DNA of 64,000 nt from Scilla litardierei (GCA_030789695.1 CM061139.1:110892837-110956836), one strand, 5' to 3'; positions 45,849 to 58,788 are shown, counted from the stretch's first letter. Made by a program: numbers and translations. The notes: generated by a model not told the origin, from the sequence alone.

Positions 45849-47826
45849 ACCTCTTACTCGTCCTCGAGGAAGATAAGTAAAGAGACGAACTCGGGAGATT
45901 AAAAATAAGGGAAATGAAATAAAAGAATACGAAGTGGAAGGGGTCGCTAGATTCTTCTCTCAGATCTCAAGCCATAAGCTACACATCACGATAACTTGGA
46001 AAATACAAATCACATGCTATAAGGATTTCATATCTTACATAAACATGGTACTTGCAAGCTTTTAAGAACAACAAAAGGGATTCCCTAAATTCATACGATC
46101 AATTCATATCCACATCACGCATTTCATAGAATTTAATATACAAATGTTGGCGATGCACTTTTCAATCAAAAGTTATAAATGAAGCATATAAGATACACAC
46201 CAAGCATGCAATAGAGAATAGAATAAATCATGGCATTCACATATTTTTATTGATTCATAAGAAATCTCCACAACTAAAGTAATTCGCCAAGTCCCAGTAT
46301 TATCAAACTTCCCCATTCGTGCACCTCTCCACTCTAATGTCGTACTCACTCATATGGTCAAATGAGTTCACCCCCCCAAGCTTAGCTTGAGGCATCGCAT
46401 CTAAAGGAATATGATAGTGGAAAGTGGGATTTTTGCCTTGGTTTTCCCAAGTATTTTGTGGCTCCAATAATGAGATAGAGAAACATTTTTTTTCTTCTTT
46501 GTTTTCTTTTTGAACTTTTTTGTTTCTCACTTTTCTTTTTGGATTTTTGTAGGAGCTATTTGATTTGTATTTTTGGTTTTTGGCTCCTTTTTGGCTTTTT
46601 AGACTTTTTGGAGCTAACTTTTTCTTTTGTGGGGATTTTTGGGAAATAGATACGATATAAGTAGCTTTAGGAGGTGAACTCAAGTGACATGTAGAGAATA
46701 AAAAGATATATGTGGAGAAAGAAATAATGTAACACTCAGTTCACTCTAAGATGTGCACGAACGGTTCAATAAGATAATACTTCAACTAAAACTAATATGT
46801 AAGCATGGATATTCTCAATCATTTCAATAAATAGTGAAGTCAAGCATTAAAGTTTACAAACATATCAGACATGCAACAGAAGGTGAATAAGACAATAAAA
46901 CTGATGCTTCAGATATACTAATGATGCGTGAATCTTGGTGCCTTTCCAACAAAAGCATACCAAACACTAATCCATACATTCAGCTTCGATTAATATCATG
47001 CATTCATGTAGATGAATCATCAGAAGAAATATATTTGCAAGCACATGTGAATAGCAAGACTATGGAATACTCTAAGTAGCATGACAAGGAATAATAAGCA
47101 TCGTGATGGGTGCTAAAGCAATAAGAGATATCATCATAAGGAATGCATCTAGCAAAAGAAGAGAAAGGAAAATAAAGAAATAAGAAAAAATAAAAGAGAG
47201 GAAAGAAAATAAAAACAAGCACACAACATGATGCATGAACACACATAAAAGGAAAATAAGATGGAAAAAATCAAAAAGATGATGCAAAAATTTGAAATTT
47301 TTTTGAAAAATTCTAAAAAAACCTAAAAATAAAGTAAAAGTGCAACTAGATGGCATGGAAATGCACTCCCCCAAGCTTAAACTTCACATTGTCCTCAATG
47401 TGATCATAAAAGGAAAAATATGAGCAACAACGATAAATATGAGGGAGGTGAATGAAAAATGATGACATGAATGACATGAGATCCTAATGCAACTACATGC
47501 ACATACAATGATGCGTGAGAGCGCCTTCCCCCAAGCTTATACCAAACAATCCTATTCAAGTGACTCAATCAAAAATGTCATGGCTTTGCAAAGCGTGATC
47601 AAGTCAAATGAATAAGAAAGTGAGTATTCACTTGAAAGAAAAGCTCGATGGTGGTGAGCAAAAGGATGTGGCGTATCAAAATATGGAGAGGGGAATTAAT
47701 ATATATAATGGGTTTGGGGTGTAAAAGATTTTTGTTGCCATCATATGAGGTGATATTTATTCAAGCAAATCTATACGGTCCTCTCGCTGTCGAGAGAATT
47801 CGGGTTTATTGAAAGCATAAAAATTT
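45849..47826 (-). other. Non-coding 3' half of element A with extra purine tracts
   Basis: There is no coding sequence over 2 kb. TAAGCTTGGGGG-like tracts recur on the minus strand at about 46374, 47368 and 47528, as if the polypurine tract had been copied. Low-complexity AAGAAA/AAAATAAA stretches lie at 46480-46650 and 47150-47330. Confidence 0.6.
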
Positions 47827-49455
47827 CTACACTACTGGATTGATATCACCTATAGCAAAAGGCGGATCCAGTATCTTTACTGGTGCAGGCAACTGCTCCA
47901 ACTGCTCTTTCCGTGGCTCCGCCAGGCGCGAATGTCCACGGACTCCAACGAACTCCAGCAATGCATCCTCCAGCATTCCCACAAGGACTCCACCTGTACC
48001 CTGCAGAGAATAGGATGCATCAGTTCGCTGCAAAAAATTCACCCTCATAATAAAAGTATCCCAAAGAGGATCGTCTATAGAAATGTATGGAATAAATAAT
48101 GGTGGACGATACTTCCCTGGAAATAATCCAATATCCTCACGTGCCGTGATAGCTGTCTCCACGGTGTCTTCTCTATGCTGCTCAGGTAAATCTAGATCAT
48201 AGGTGTGGACCTCATCGAGATGCTCCTCATCATCGTCAGACTCATCCCAGTGCACCTCTTGATCATATTCATATGCGTCCATGGGTGCTAACTCCTTGCT
48301 CTCCTCCTCATATACGTCCCATCGTACCTCTTGATCGTATGTACATGAGTCCTGCAAAAGGCACGATGAATCATAAAAAACATCATACACGGGAGGGAAA
48401 TCAAAGATAAAGGGCGAGGGAGTAAAGAGATCTCCCTGAAGGGGAGCCATAAGCTCTGTAGGGTAGTCCTCTGCGTCAGTGGGAGGATGAGGTGGCTGCG
48501 GAAGCTCTGATGGAGGAGGATAGTGCTCGGGATCCTCACGAATGGCTATGTCCTCGTCCCGATGCATGACCTCCTCGGTGATAAGCTCTGGCTCTGTGTG
48601 TAAGGCCTCCTCAAAAGCATGCTCTGGCTCGATAGTGTGCTCATTTGCCTTCTCATCAACTATCAATGTAGGCTCTCCCTGGGATGGTGATGCTGGCTGC
48701 TCATGTGTGTCAGCTTGTGGGGATGTATCATGTGGAGGGGAATGCCCGCAAGAAATCCGAAAATATAGTCTATCCCCCTCAAGTCTGACATGGATGTCCT
48801 CCTCAATTGTTCCTGCAGCTGAAACACGGTTCATAACAAAATCTGCAAATCGTAGCTCAAATGCATCACCTGCCGTAATGCTCTCTGAACCGGTGAACCT
48901 CACTGACTCCAAGAGACCCTCCAATAATCTCTGAAATGCGTGCTCCTCTGGCTGCGCATATGACTCAGTTTCTGCTTCCTTCACTGCCTCTTCGTCCATC
49001 CACTCTTCATATGCAATAGATGTATCGTAGGAAGTGGGATCGACGACGGCACATTCTGGCTCTGGTAGTAAGTCTGGCGATGCTTCTTGCCCATAAAATG
49101 AAGAAGCAGAACTGATATCTTTGGAAATCCCTTCAGCCTTAAGCATGAGCATATTCATTTCAAGTTGCCTCTTCACCCGTTCCAATAGAAGGTTACCCTT
49201 TTCAAGCCCGGCTTGCACTTCAACCTGGTGTGCATGCATCTCATCAAAAAAGATCCTTTGTCTCTCATCAAGCTCGGGCCAGTGCACCTCCTCAAAAAGG
49301 TATTCGCCCATCTGAGCACTCTGATCAAAATAGTATTCTCCCATCTGAGCACTCTGATCATAATAGTATTCTCCCATCTGAGCACTCTGATCAAAATAGT
49401 AATCTCCCGTCTGAGCATTCTGATCAAAATCTGTGGTCCACGTAGTATAATCCAT
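47827..49455 (-). CDS. Intact 542-residue ORF of unknown function in element A
   Basis: I do not recognise this protein. It starts with MDYTTWTTDFDQ about 190 nt after the primer site, where gag would stand. Residues about 7-52 hold four tandem 11-residue repeats of the type DQSAQMGEYYF, encoded by near-identical 33-bp repeats (49304-49436). Next comes a charged helical stretch (LDERQRIFFDEMHAHQVEVQ, then LEKGNLLLERVKRQLEMNML, residues about 60-110) that may be a coiled coil. A long acidic, Glu/Pro-rich middle follows (about 120-430). The C-terminus is more structured (YRPPLFIPYISIDDPLWDTF, ALLEFVGVRG, FAIGDINPVV). There is no CCHC knuckle, protease or RT motif. It could be a diverged Gag or a captured host sequence. 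An open frame of this length among dead elements suggests recent or continuing selection. Confidence 0.75.
   Translation of the reverse strand: MDYTTWTTDFDQNAQTGDYYFDQSAQMGEYYYDQSAQMGEYYFDQSAQMGEYLFEEVHWPELDERQRIFFDEMHAHQVEVQAGLEKGNLLLERVKRQLEMNMLMLKAEGISKDISSASSFYGQEASPDLLPEPECAVVDPTSYDTSIAYEEWMDEEAVKEAETESYAQPEEHAFQRLLEGLLESVRFTGSESITAGDAFELRFADFVMNRVSAAGTIEEDIHVRLEGDRLYFRISCGHSPPHDTSPQADTHEQPASPSQGEPTLIVDEKANEHTIEPEHAFEEALHTEPELITEEVMHRDEDIAIREDPEHYPPPSELPQPPHPPTDAEDYPTELMAPLQGDLFTPSPFIFDFPPVYDVFYDSSCLLQDSCTYDQEVRWDVYEEESKELAPMDAYEYDQEVHWDESDDDEEHLDEVHTYDLDLPEQHREDTVETAITAREDIGLFPGKYRPPLFIPYISIDDPLWDTFIMRVNFLQRTDASYSLQGTGGVLVGMLEDALLEFVGVRGHSRLAEPRKEQLEQLPAPVKILDPPFAIGDINPVV
49304..49436 (-). 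repeat. 33-bp coding tandem repeat
   Basis: Four head-to-tail copies, with units such as CTGATCAAAATAGTATTCTC followed by CCATCTGAGCACT, encode the 11-residue repeat at the N-terminus of the element A ORF. Confidence 0.9.
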
Positions 49456-49626
49456 AGCACCTGATCAACAAAGATAAATACCTGGAGAAAAGATATCAGT
49501 GGCACAAAAGAATATAGAAATGATAATAATGGTGGCAGGGGTGAAAATTTCCTTTTTATTTATTTATTTATTTTTTCGTAGTCTAATCAACCTAATTGTG
49601 ACAAATTGGCACCAACGGAAACACCT

Positions 49627-49643
49627 CCCCGGCAACGGCGCCA
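49627..49643 (-). other. Primer binding site of element A
   Basis: On the minus strand TGGCGCCGTTGCCGGGG lies a few bases inside the LTR edge at 49650. It is a typical gypsy primer site and fixes the strand. Confidence 0.8.
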
Positions 49644-50121
49644 AAAACTTGGTCGCACCCCGGATACACGTCCCGGAGCGACGGTTGTAGTTTTACCGCA
49701 AGCGCACGGCAAAGTGGCGAGCGGGTATCGAACACGAGGAGGTGGTGTTGGTTCCAATCTATCCTAGGTTGGTTTGACTACGATGGTTTTATTGGTGGAG
49801 ATGGCTATGGTATGATATAATGGAAATGGTGGTGGATGTCGGTGTCGGTGATAAAGAAATCGGTCAAATATCGATTCAAATACAATATAATAAAAGAGGG
49901 AATTTGCCTTGCGACGATCCTGTCACAATCGTCGGGCAAAGTATGGGGATATAAAATCAAATAAAGACGTCTAGGGCTAGGGAATCCCCACTACGGACCG
50001 TCATGCATCATTGTTAATAGTGAATCTCAATATTACTAGACTTGCGTTGAGGTGAACTAGTCGCAACTTAATGTAGAACCAAGCTCACGCTCTCGCGCTA
50101 TTGCCGGTCTATAGCAAACCT

Positions 50122-50422
50122 AGGTTATGGCCCAATCTCTTGCAAACCCTAACCTAAGCCACTAGCATGAGGATCGACATCATCGTTCAATCGCCCCTCG
50201 AGCCCACTCTCGTGCAAATTCGAGTTACGATCTAGGTTGTGATAGTTCGTATTCGTCCAATCTCTTGCAAACGAATATGTGTATAGATTTACAATTAAAA
50301 ATCCTAGCTTTGGTCCAATCTCTTGCAAACCAAATCTAGAGAGACCCAATTGTAAACCTAAATCGAATATCTAGGCCTTCCCATCGATTAGAATCCAATC
50401 TCTTGCAAACCCCAATCGATGG
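50122..50422. repeat. Five-hairpin array, invariant loop (right LTR of A)
   Basis: This is an identical copy of the array at 44218-44518, shifted by 5,904 bp; the first loop starts at 50131. Confidence 0.9.
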
Positions 50423-50892
50423 AAATCCCTAGCTATCCGTTGTAAATCAATCACAACCTAACCTCCTAGCAATTCTAGCAATTTGGGAATTCATTCATCA
50501 CAAATCTGAAATTAGATCCATAGGGTTCATCCCCAAACCCTAGAACAACAAATCTACTCTAGCATAGCAATAAGGATATGAGAATCAATAGAAATCATTG
50601 CTTGCATACAAAAAAGATAGAAAAACAAAGATTCAAATAAAAAGAAGAAAATACTTAGCTTTAATGAAGATCTTCAATCCAAAATACAAGCTTTTAGATC
50701 CAAGAGGGGGCCTAGGGCATGGCCTAACCTCTAAAATAAATCCCTCCTAAAACATCTTGGGAACCCCCTCTAATGGTGGCTACAAACCCCTTAAATACTC
50801 CCCCAAAAACCCTAGCAAGAAACCCTAGAAAACCCCTCAAATTCGTGCCCAAAAACAGCCCAAACCGCAACTTAAAATCTGGGCCCGGGCCG

Positions 50893-51430
50893 CACTCGGC
50901 CGAGTGGAACATGTGACTCGGCCGAGTGGAAATTCCTGCACTGCAGCGTCAACTTGCAGAAATTCCCCAGATTTCATCCGACCTCCGATTTACGCGTTCT
51001 TGGCGGCGTTGGAATCGTCATGAAGTCTACTATCCATAAAAAAATATGAGAAAAATAATTTGATGGCTGGAATGATAGAAGATTTGAAATGAGTAGGAGG
51101 ATGTCTGAAAATCTGGGCGCCGTGTGTCCTCGGCATCACTCGGTCGAGTGGCAAATGTCACTCGGCCGAGGGGCATTTGGTACTCGGGCGGACGGCTTTC
51201 ATCACTCGGCCGAGTCGGGCTTCTGGGGCAGACTGACGGATTACAGTAAGTTGGACATTTTGGCTTGCCGTCGTCTGGGTGCCACTCGGACGGACGGAGT
51301 ATCCTCACTCGGCCGAGTCGGCGTGCGATGCTCGGCCGAGTGCACGCCGATACATCTCTGTTGCGTGTCCGATCTGGCCGGCCGAGCGGGGTCTCAATGC
51401 TCGGCCGAGTGACTCCTTCACTCGGCCGAG
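50893..51430. repeat. CACTCGGCCGAGTG palindromes (right LTR of A)
   Basis: The same series of palindromes as at 44992-45530, with only single-base differences such as ACTCGGGCGGAC for ACTCGGGTGGAC. Confidence 0.85.
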
Positions 51431-51743
51431 TGGCATGCTGAAAATGCCCAATCTTCACCATTTCGCTCCCCCGTCGCTCCTACGACGTTCTTTCTTCTTC
51501 CACTCCTCTTCCATTGCAGAATAACCCTCAAAAGGGCCATGGTTGACACTCCGGAGTGGGTGCAAATCCTCTCGATCTCACAATCGATCCAAATCGCTCC
51601 ATATTTCCTGAAATACGACAAAAACAAGAAATAGTGAAAAGTATCGCAATATTGTCGAATAATCGTGAAAAGCGTGATATGGGCGATCAAAACGGTATGC
51701 AAATATGCAGAAAAAAGGTGTAAAATATGGAGTGATCACTGAT

Positions 51744-52256
51744 CAGGGAAGACGACGGGTGCAGAGGCCGGTGTACTATACTAGCCGAATCCTGAGTGAT
51801 GAGGAGGGTCGATATAGCCCCATGGAGAAGCTTGCTATGCCCTTGTGCTTTCGATGCATCGACTCTGTCCCTACTTTCAAGGCCACATGATCCTGGTCCT
51901 GACCGTCTACCAGCTCGAGCGAGACCTCAAGAGGTTTGATCGGATGGGGAGGATGCTGAATTGGGGGGTAGAGCTGAGCGAGTTTGACCTCTGATACAAA
52001 CCACAGACCGCCATCAAGGGACAGGCACTAGCGGACTTTGTCGTTGAATGCACCATCAACGGAGGAGTGCCCTCCGAGGACAAGGACCCGAACATGGTAA
52101 CGCCTCAACCTTTGTCATTCCTTTTGGCTGACGACGTTCTTACCAATCAACCAGGGGGCAAAGATGCGTGGGTAGTCCATATGGATGGTTCGGCAACCCG
52201 GGTGGGGAGCGGGGTCAGCATCGTCATCAGGACCCCCGAGGGGCAACCATCGAGTA
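51744..52256 (+). pseudogene. Tat RNase H, and start of the second RNase H
   Basis: The gypsy reading resumes after element A: VQRPVYYTSRILSDEEGRYS and MEKLAMPL are RNase H blocks, then LTVYQLERDLKRFDRMGRML and GQALADFVVECT. The second, archaeal-type RNase H starts with WVVHMDGSATRVGSGVSIVI, where the first catalytic Asp is in HMDGSA. A one-base shift lies near 51757, and a TGA at 51990 interrupts the frame. The sequence is cut by element B at 52262. Confidence 0.85.
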
Positions 52257-52261
52257 TGCAC

Positions 52262-53484
52262 TGAAGAGAATTCTGGGACCCTTAGGGCACAAAAACTCTA
52301 TGCCTGTCCTAAGTCGGACGGAACATAGACAGAAAAGCATCGGAAAAAATTAACATGTTAATCTAATTAACATTTACCCTAAGGTCCAAGACCCTAATCC
52401 AAGATCTATGCTGACTTGGGATGGGTCTGACCATCCCAAGAAGGATCTAGCCTACTGCGATTAAATTAAACTAATGCTTAATTAAACACATACCCGGAAT
52501 CTCAACCCTGGGGCAGGCAAGATGTTCCGCACAGTCTTCCGAGCCGCTCCCGTCCCACGCCGAGCCGCTCCTCGAACCGCTCCCCGAACCGCTCCTCGAA
52601 CCGCTCTGCATCCCGAGGTGATCAATCCCGTGTCGCCGAGCCAACCACGCGCTGAAGAAAGTTTCACGCGAGTGAAACCTCCGCCTAGATTTCGGATCTG
52701 AATCCGAACTCCTTTGCGGCTTTGCTAGAGCCCTCAGGAGCAAGGCAGAAATTTATAGGGAGAGGAGAAATATTAATTTAGCTTAGATCCGAGTGTGCTC
52801 CAACATTTACGAGAGCCGCTCAGATCTAGAGCTTGGGACGAGTTATGAGGAAGGGGGATGGCCTCTATTTATAGAGGCGGCTGACTCTCCCCTTTTCTCC
52901 ACAACCGAGGTGGGACTATTAATTTGGGATTAATTAAATCAAGTTAGTTTGTCTTTCACAAAGGGCAAACTTCCTCGAATTTTAACTCCCTCACCGTTGA
53001 GCTTCAATGTTGGTACAACCTACCAAATCGAAGAGGGTTCAACGGTGAACGCGTAGGAAAAAACGGCTCGTCAATCTGAGTCCATTTGACCCTTCAAACA
53101 ATTGTCCAAAGTTAGCCAAAAGTCATGCTTCTCTTAGAAACGTAGCCGTCAAGAAAATCCTAGGTTTCATAAAACCCTAACCAGAAAATTCGGGCTTGGT
53201 GGGCCTCCATTTTTGCTGGTTTCAGCCCAACAGTTTGGGCCGACTTGTTTTGGCTATAACTTGTGCATTTGGACTCCGTTTTTGACGCGGTTTGAACCTG
53301 CATTTAGAGCGGGACGATCCCGTCATCTAGGTAACCTTTTCAACGCGTTTATTTAATTAAATACAGTCTTAAACAATTTAAGACACATTTAATCTCTTTT
53401 GCATCATATGCAAATTAGTCCCTATCTAGGCTTAAATTATCATTTGCATCAAATACAAATGATCCGAGGGCATATTCCTCTACA
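52262..53484 (-). repeat. 3' LTR of element B
   Basis: A 1,223-bp LTR whose minus strand starts TGTAGAGGAATATGCCC. A GAGCCGCTC(C) repeat cluster (52540-52605) makes a Gly/Ser/Arg-rich open frame that is not a gene. Confidence 0.9.
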
Positions 53485-53492
53485 TCTCCCAC

Positions 53493-56400
53493 TTGCACTC
53501 AGGATCATTTATCCCGAATGTAGGAGATGATTGCAAATATCTTTTGCAATATTTTATCCCCTGCATCAAATACAAATTATTCTCCCTAACTAATTTCTAC
53601 CTATTACTAGACGAAGGTCACACTCTGTGTGAGACCCTACAGCCTGACCCTTACAACAGGTTGGGCTCGAAGTCCTATACGGTAGTGACCACGAGCAGTG
53701 GTTGCCGTCCCTGCTTCAGGAATCATCATTATGTGGTTGACTCATTGACATGAGTATTGTCGGGACCACCCTGACTGTTTCCGTGATGAATTCCGCAGTT
53801 ATAGTCTCTTCGTCTAAACTATGTCGTGTGGATCAAGTCTAGGGTACGGTCAAACTGTCAACCCCAATAACTTGACTCCGGTTAGTTTCTATCGATCTTT
53901 AGTCAATTAATGTTGGACTTCTTCCAACAAACTCTGGCCAGAGATTTTACTAAAGACCGAACTAACCCTACGACACTAACTCCCATTGACCGGGAGAGAC
54001 GAATCCCCTCTTGGTCATTACTCTCCTCATACGCTTCAAGTGTCACCCAATCAAAGACCTTTCGACAGGCCTTGCCTCGAAGCTAGGTCATTTGATCTAA
54101 GTGGCACCGTTCACGCACAGGTTCGTCAAAATGACCTCAAGTCAAAAGACCAACTAGCCTATCATCACTCAGAGTCATCATTGACAGATTAGTCAATATA
54201 ACCATATGATAACTCTTGTGGATTGTTCAGTGAACTCATTCTCTAATGAGCACCTGTGTCTCGTCTACAACTTCGCCAAGTCAAGCGATCATGAGATCAT
54301 CGACACCGCTAAACGGTGAAGACTAAGACACAATGGTCTATCCGATGTTTCGATATCATTGTCTCGAAACATCTACGACCACGAACCCTTTTAGACTTAT
54401 GCTACAAACGGTCAAACATTTCTCCATGATCGATATACTCATCTCGATACCTGTTTGACCTTGCATAAAGTCTTAGGACTTTACCTAAGTTAATGTCTAA
54501 TGTTAACAACATATAAAATAACTTAGATAAATTATTACCAAACAGCTTACTGTTATTTCGAACAAGATGTTTGTGCTATGAACACATGAAGATAGATAGC
54601 CTCGAGGGTATCATCTCTCAACATCTCCCACTTGCACTCAGGCCCATTTATCTCGGTATCTCATACCGTTTTTACACATAAGTTTTCCCGACTTCATGTG
54701 GTAGAGCCTTCATGAGTGGATCTGCTAAAACCGTCTACACTATAGACTTAAGGGTTTCTATGTTTAGACCAACCATTTGAATCTCATTCAAATAATTCAT
54801 TTGGTCTTTCAGAATCCATAATATTTTAATTTACTTGGAGCTTATCCAATTCATCGTACATTACGATAATCATTTAAATTAGTTACGGGTCATTTCAAAT
54901 GGCTCATATTTATTTCTGATAAAGTATCAAACTCTTTTGATCACTTTGTCAAAATATATGTTCCATCCCTTTGATGCTTTACATGTAATTTACACGCTCC
55001 TACTGACCTTAATAACTATCTGGCTAATTCATATAAGTTGGTCCGTCTAAATCATATTTAGAAAAACGAACTTGTAAGTGAATGCTCCAATTTTCTTGGT
55101 CAACTTAAGCGTTTACATCGAGTTTGGTCAGAGTAGTTCTGTACACATCTACTGGTGGAAAACGGTTTCATTATAATCCGTTTTATAGGAATTAGTATGG
55201 AAAAACCGTTCTCGACCAACATGATTACACTTCACTATTTTCCTTTCTGCACCAATCTTTCAACTTAAAGATTTACTTGCAGAAAGTGAGGAAACATTTT
55301 CCTTGTGCACGTAAACTAAATTCCAAAATTTATTTACGCACACGGACCTATTCTGATTGCATCAAGTTTTTAAATCGGAGTTACTTCTCCGAATTTGATC
55401 CCGGAAGTTGACTAAGTCATCATCAGTTATGATGTTTAACTCGACTCTTCGTCTTACGAGATTCGAGTAATTATACAACTTCTTAATGATTGATTTTATG
55501 AATATCTTATTGATAATGTCCTCACAGAACATTATCAAAACCTAGGCATTACTATCTGGGACTTAACCCAGAAGGAGGACTAAACTCAGAGTCACTTTCA
55601 ATGGATCACACCAAGTCTAACTAAGTGTGATTCATACCTTTTAACACACGGATGTGTTTATCAGACTTGACCTGAGAGAAAATCACATTTTCTTTTAATT
55701 ACGCAAGATTTAATGTAGCTAAGTACTTGACCATTCGATCTAATCGAATCAGTTTAAATACTTTAGTCATTTCGTTCTTTATTTTACCAGACTTATGTTT
55801 CATCATGAACACGTGTCTTAATAAAATATACGAATAACTTAATTTGGTTAATCTAGACTCGGGTACATCAGTATGTACCAGACTGAGTTCGACAACTCAT
55901 TCTTCCACTGTCTTACAGATGGGTTTCAGCCATTTTATCTAAGAGGATAAGACTCACAAGTGTCCGTAGACTTCATAATACGAGAGGTCAGACCCCTCTT
56001 TATGTGACTTGTGAATCTTAGTCTCTTGATACGGCCTAGTCTATTTTGCCAAATAAGCTTGCTACTATCTTGTGTATTTATATATTAACATTTAATATAT
56101 ATATTATCGTTATACATATTTACTCATTGCTTCAAAAACAATGTGACGACATTCGTCAAAATGTGTTAAACTTCTGTATAACAATAATCATGAAATCGTG
56201 ACATCAGAGTATGTCACATTTTATTTCCTCCTACTTATGCCTTTACTAATGATAAATTAAACTATTTAACTCGATTGACTTTCCGGTGTGCCTTCTTCCT
56301 TTTCTAAATCACATTTAGATATTTAAATGGCCCAACATAAATGAATAGCTATGCAAGCGACTCATGTATCCAAACGCTTGAGAGTTGCAATCTTGAGTGT

Positions 56401-58775
56401 AGCTTAAGAAGTTGCTTGTCTCAAGATCCGGTTGGGATACATAGTCTTGCACCACTCATGCACTCGTATTCGACTCAAACGGTTTGATCGAATTTTCGAA
56501 CTTTGCGGATCAGAATTGTTTGTCCATACATCCTTGAGGGTAGCTTGACAAGTTGTAGGGAGAAACATACTTCGAATATCCTATATGTTCAAGCTGCCTC
56601 ATATAGAGACGAGTGACATATTGCGTGAATTTATTTGTTGGACCCAGAACTTAATGAAATCATATTTCTTAAGTCTGTTCTTTAGAAGGTCATTTTAATG
56701 TCAACGAGAGTATAGTTTAATCTTATCAATTAGAATTTAACTTGATATTCAATTAATCAACCTATTTGACCAATTAACTAATTCCATTAAAAAAAATTAT
56801 ATTTTGATTCCTTCGGTAAACATAGTCTTGCCCTAGTTTAGCATATGTTCAATATTAAATATAGGTAGAATGGCTTTTATCTATCTATATCCTCCCACTA
56901 TTTTTATGATCGTTTCAAAGCTTAATAACGAACGATTTAATCGAATTTAAAAATTAGTGAAAGAGGGATCCAATCATCCCGAACCTCACAACCTTGAGGA
57001 GACTCAACAAGTTGATTGGTTCCATGACTGGTAGACTAACTCTTGGTCAATCACATCACATGTGATTCCCTGTCGATTTTTACCCACAGTCACTTATGAT
57101 CTTGAGGAGACTCAACAAATCATAATGACTGGTCTAGTCAGACCCTTGATTTCGTGTCCAGATTTGACTTAGATCGATACTCGAGGAGACCCGACGCATC
57201 GATTTGGGTCAAGTCTAGACTACATCACATGTATGTTGGAGTTTGTTCCTTAAAGAAAAACAAGTCACAGCTTGAGGAGACTCAACAACTATAATTGTCT
57301 TCTTTGAGTTACCAAGCTCCAAAATCAAGGAGTGATACGAATTAATCTTTAATAAGATTTATAACGCATTGACTAGATATAGTCCAGGGTGTCATACAAT
57401 CATGATTCGCGACATTGCGGTCCAGCGGAACACAGCCAGGGAATTGACTAAGCCAGGATCACTGCCCCTTGTACTAGCAAGGGTTGACCCAGAACTCTTA
57501 GCCAAGCACATTGACTGGATCATGGTCCATTGAATGAAGCTTGTCATTTTTGTATGTGTGCCATAGACTAAATAGCTTTTATTAACAACTAATTAATCCT
57601 ATCAACTAGTTGTATCCTTAAATTCAAAATTTTAGGATTTGTTTAATAACTTTTATTAAGTCCTTATCAACTATAAGGTTCACGTGCTATCCTAATCGTT
57701 ATTAGGATTTTAATAAATTATTAACCAACGCTAAAAGCGAAGTCCTTTAATGATTTAATAATAACAATTAAAATTAAAAATTTCATTAAACGGTCTACCC
57801 TAATCAGGAATTAGGTCTTGAAGCATTGTTAATGTTTTATTAAAACATAGCATGTCATTAAAATTCAAGTAATAAATTTTAATCATTACTTAATGGCTAA
57901 CCTAAAGGGTTGTCTTGTGTTATCAAATAGGGACAAGATGACATAGCCATTAAAATAATGTTACACTAATTTTATCGCATAAAAAGGTGTACAAATATTT
58001 AACAATTTAAATAGACTAAAGTTTATCGCATAAACAGTTTTGGCATGCATTCTTAAATTTAACATTTAAATTTAAAATATGATTTTAAAAACATTTATTT
58101 CATCTCATAAAGTAAAAGCTTGTTTTAAAATCATAACATTTGCATGCTCCTTTAAAATATTTATCGCATAAAAATTTTAAACTTTTAAAATCAGCTTTTA
58201 AAAATATCTTATAAATTTAAAACATCATTTAAAAAATTCCATGCTTAAAATTTATCACATAAAATTTTAAACAACCTTTTAAACTTATCGCATAAAGTTT
58301 TAAAGCTTTAAAACAATTTTAAAATTTATCACATAAATTTAAAATTCCATTTTAAAACTTTCATGTTTAAAATTTATCATATAAAAATTTTAAACATTTA
58401 AAAATAATTTAAATTTATCGCATAAATTTAAAGAAAACATTTTTTTAAAAAAAAATTAAATTTATCGCATAAATTTAAAGAAAACATTTTTCTGTAAAAG
58501 CATTCAAATAATAAATTCGCAGTTCTAGATCAGCATACAGAGATGGCTCTGATACCAATGATGGGTATCACTCTGATATCATTGCGACGCTGTTAAGGCC
58601 CATCATCCATGGCACCCTAGACCCGTCACAAGATACCTCAGAAACTTGTTTTACGGCATGCCTCTCGAAAATGCCCAACCCATTATAAGATCACCATCTT
58701 ATCGGGACTTGGTACGGTAAGAGCGATTACTTCGGGTCAGCTCATAACCCGAGAACCCGTACTCAAGCTCAACAA
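53493..58775 (-). other. Non-coding interior of element B
   Basis: Five kb without any open frame of note. A copy of the polypurine-tract context recurs inside (CATCTCCCACTTGCACTCAGG near 53485 and again at 54623). A CTTGAGGAGACTCAACAA motif is repeated at 56991, 57102 and 57261. AAATTTATCGCATAAA is repeated many times at 57975-58480. Confidence 0.7.
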
Positions 58776-58787
58776 GCTCTGATGCCA
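58776..58787 (-). other. Primer binding site of element B
   Basis: TGGCATCAGAGC on the minus strand, one base from the LTR edge at 58789. It is complementary, with one mismatch, to the initiator-Met tRNA site used by copia elements. Confidence 0.8.
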
Positions 58788-58788
58788 C

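Larger units (their letters stand above)
49650..51738 (-). repeat. 5' LTR of element A
   Basis: A 2,089-bp LTR, starting on the minus strand with TGATCACTCCATATTTTAC. It carries the same hairpin array (50122-50422) and palindrome array (50893-51430) as the left LTR. Confidence 0.9.
43744..51743 (-). mobile_element. Element A: Athila-like non-autonomous LTR retrotransposon
   Basis: The element is 43749-51738, minus strand, between two copies of CTGAT (43744-43748 and 51739-51743). LTRs are 43749-45833 and 49650-51738. On the minus strand the primer site TGGCGCCGTTGCCGGGG (49627-49643) follows the right LTR, and the polypurine tract AAGCTTGGGGGATTT (45834-45848) precedes the left one. The inner 3.8 kb holds one intact ORF (47827-49455) in the place of gag; protease, RT and integrase are absent. 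The LTRs match closely except near 43749-43880, so the insertion is fairly young. Athila-like is tentative, from LTR size, primer site and polypurine tract. Confidence 0.9.

Noticed and set aside
52471..52743. Gly/Ser/Arg-rich open frame in the LTR of element B (and its copy at 58998-59270)
   Set aside because: Produced by GAGCCGCTC repeats inside an LTR; identical in both LTR copies because the LTRs are duplicates, not because of selection.
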